Source of the DNA: Pseudomonas sp. R5(2019)
GTDB taxonomy: Bacteria; Pseudomonadota; Gammaproteobacteria; Pseudomonadales; Pseudomonadaceae
Assembly: GCF_009905435.1 (NCBI RefSeq)
Contig: NZ_JAAAMT010000002.1
Location: 62,001 to 126,000 of the forward strand
Direction: 5' to 3'
Length of the DNA: 64,000 bases
The position numbers and the translations under genes are program-made. Under the pieces are notes generated by a model that had not been told where the DNA came from, searched no databases, and worked only from the letters and a program-made list of their open reading frames with translations. This document shows positions 62,435 to 64,000 of this stretch, piece after piece. The stretch's first letter is position 1, and every line of letters begins with the position of its first letter.

Positions 62435-63883
62435 TTAGCGTGGGAAAGCTGGCGGATTAACGCCAGCCATGTCTTCCATCACGCGAACTACCTGGCAGCT
62501 GTAACCGAATTCGTTGTCGTACCAGACGTACAGGACAACGCGGTTGTCGTTGCAGATAGTGGCTTCAGCGTCGACCACACCGGCGTGACGCGAGCCAACG
62601 AAGTCGGTGGAAACCACTTCCTGGGAGCTCACGTAGTCGATCTGCTTGTGCAGGTCCGAGTGCATGGCCATCTGGCGCAGGTACTCGTTGATTTCTTCGC
62701 GGGTAGTGGCCTTTTCCAGGTTCAGGTTCAGGATGGCCATCGACACGTTCGGTGTCGGAACGCGAATCGCGTTACCGGTCAGCTTGCCCTTGAGCACTGG
62801 CAACGCCTTGGCGGCGGCAGTGGCTGCGCCGGTCTCGGTGATAACCATGTTCAGCGCAGCGGAACGACCACGGCGACTGCCCTTGTGGAAGTTGTCGATC
62901 AGGTTCTGGTCGTTGGTGTACGAGTGAACGGTTTCAACGTGACCATTGACGATGCCGAACTTGTCGTTGACAGCCTTGAGCACCGGCACGATGGCGTTGG
63001 TGGTGCAGGAGGCGGCCGAGATGATCTTGTCATCAGGGCTGATGTCAGCGTGGTTGATGCCATGCACGATGTTCTTCAGCGCGCCCTTGCCCGGTGCGGT
63101 GAGGATCACGCGCGAGGCACCCGGGCAGGCCAGGTGCTGACCAAGACCTTCAGCATCACGCCATACGCCGGTGTTATCGACGACCAGCGCGTTTTCGATA
63201 CCGTACTGGGTATAGTCGACTTCGCTCGGGTTTTTCGCGTAGATAACCTGGATCAGGTTGCCGTTGGCGGTGATGGTGCTGTTTTCTTCGTCGATGGTAA
63301 TGGTGCCATCGAACGGGCCGTGAACCGAGTCGCGGCGCAGCAGGCTGGCACGCTTGACCAGATCGTTCGCGGCGCCTTTGCGCACGACGATGGCGCGCAG
63401 ACGCAGGCCGTCGCCACCACCGGTTTTCTCGATCAGGATGCGAGCCAGCAGACGGCCGATACGACCGAAGCCGTACAGGACCACGTCGGTGCCTTTGCCT
63501 GGGGCACCGTTTTGCTTACCGACGACATCGGCCATTTCGTCACGCACGAACTGCTCGGCGCTACGGCCGTTGCCTTGTTCCTTGAACTTGACCGCCAGCT
63601 TGCCCAGGTCGACCGAAGCCGCGCCCAGCCTGAGCTCGCTCATGGCCTTGAGCAGGGGGAACGTCTCGTGGACAGACAGTTCGGTTTCGTCGGCCTGGCG
63701 ATGACGTGCAAAGCGGTGAGCCTTGAGAATCGCGATGACTGAACGGTTGATCAGGCTGCGGCCATAGATCGAGCTCACCACGCTGTTATTGCGGTAGAGC
63801 TGACCGATAAGCGGGATCATCGCTTCGGCAAGTGCTTCACGATCAATCCACTCACCAAGACACTGGTCGGGCTTCTGAGTCAC
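62435..63883 (-). CDS. gap: Glyceraldehyde-3-phosphate dehydrogenase with N-terminal extension
   Basis: Predicted 482 aa from a GTG at 63883, which has GGAAGG six bases upstream and gives MTQKPDQCLGEWIDRE; an ATG at 63898 adds five residues. Residues ~130-482 are the GAPDH fold: YGFGRIGRLLARILIEK for NAD, catalytic Cys in SAASCTTNAIVPVL and a His in VETVHSYTNDQNL. The N-terminal ~125 residues form a helical extension found in this subfamily. The cofactor preference is unclear. Confidence 0.92.
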   Translation of the reverse strand: MTQKPDQCLGEWIDREALAEAMIPLIGQLYRNNSVVSSIYGRSLINRSVIAILKAHRFARHRQADETELSVHETFPLLKAMSELRLGAASVDLGKLAVKFKEQGNGRSAEQFVRDEMADVVGKQNGAPGKGTDVVLYGFGRIGRLLARILIEKTGGGDGLRLRAIVVRKGAANDLVKRASLLRRDSVHGPFDGTITIDEENSTITANGNLIQVIYAKNPSEVDYTQYGIENALVVDNTGVWRDAEGLGQHLACPGASRVILTAPGKGALKNIVHGINHADISPDDKIISAASCTTNAIVPVLKAVNDKFGIVNGHVETVHSYTNDQNLIDNFHKGSRRGRSAALNMVITETGAATAAAKALPVLKGKLTGNAIRVPTPNVSMAILNLNLEKATTREEINEYLRQMAMHSDLHKQIDYVSSQEVVSTDFVGSRHAGVVDAEATICNDNRVVLYVWYDNEFGYSCQVVRVMEDMAGVNPPAFPR

Positions 63884-64000
63884 GGGAACCTTCCACATGT
63901 AGGGACAGAAAAAAGGGGCTACATTATGCCGCCCCGCACAGATTCGAGCAATGAGCGCCTGTCGCCCCCACGGCACTACATGCTTTTAGCCCGCTGAAAC

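Overview
The window looks like a chromosome segment of a fluorescent/putida-type Pseudomonas. The G+C content is high, and many short intergenic inverted repeats of the Pseudomonas REP/BIME kind are present (GGAGCGGATTTATCCGCG, GGAGCGGACCTGGCCGCG and GGCTTGCCCGCGAAG variants). The right-hand third carries a gene order typical of Pseudomonas: dusA, tal, rssC/rssB, mlaA, PhnX-like HAD, DUF4404, queF, copRS, lolCDE, PilZ protein, GDPD, sthA, apbE, gap. No rRNA, tRNA or CRISPR array was recognised. Names rest on motif recognition and context, not on database searches.

Layout. (1) 1-13.5 kb: a catabolic cluster in two divergent arms. The left arm (minus strand) has two SDR dehydrogenases, a SnoaL-fold protein, an Old Yellow Enzyme, an acyl-CoA synthetase, a metallo-beta-lactamase-fold hydrolase, a DUF1302 outer-membrane protein and a thiolase-like protein cut by the window edge. 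The right arm (plus strand) has an MFS transporter, a C-C-bond-hydrolase-like alpha/beta hydrolase and a large FMN/FeS/FAD enoate reductase. Together they suggest uptake, CoA activation, reduction/dehydration and hydrolytic or retro-aldol cleavage of an unknown cyclic or branched acid. No oxygenase is visible. (2) 13.9-20.1 kb: a DeoR-type regulator and a four-carbon acid-sugar (L-threonate/D-erythronate) operon ltnD-otnK-otnC-GntP permease-otnI, with a strong palindrome upstream. (3) 20.5-24.2 kb: a Fe(3+)-type ABC importer.

(4) 24.2-30.2 kb: an accessory stretch bounded by inverted copies of a 45-bp repeat. It has an antitoxin whose RelE-like toxin carries an internal deletion, TraX-like and Tat-exported aldo/keto reductase genes, a frameshifted NTP/NDP-exchanger-like MFS gene, terC and an intact HigBA-like toxin-antitoxin pair. 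(5) 30.4-36.9 kb: RidA, the two-step carboxynorspermidine/carboxyspermidine polyamine route, an Hsp20 with a heat-shock-type promoter, a small hypothetical protein, and a Gfo/Idh/MocA oxidoreductase divergent from a LysR regulator. (6) 37-43.6 kb: a second accessory stretch. It has a HEPN-type Abi protein, a CapA-like protein, transposase and exporter remnants, an AraC regulator divergent from a ferritin-fold di-iron protein plus a MAPEG protein, a truncated ParE-like toxin, an orphan HicB with paired operators, and a truncated tyrosine integrase abutting the 5' end of dusA.

(7) 43.6-64 kb: conserved core. Its genes serve tRNA modification (dusA, queF), central metabolism (tal, sthA, gap), outer-membrane maintenance (mlaA, lolCDE), sigma-factor partner switching (rssBC) and copper sensing (copRS). 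The copper-binding cupredoxin gene next to copRS is reduced by an internal deletion. ApbE is retained although no nqr genes lie beside it.

A recurring theme is gene decay: relE, the MFS exchanger, parE, the integrase, the cupredoxin, a transposase and an exporter tail are all visibly broken, while their regulators or partners remain.
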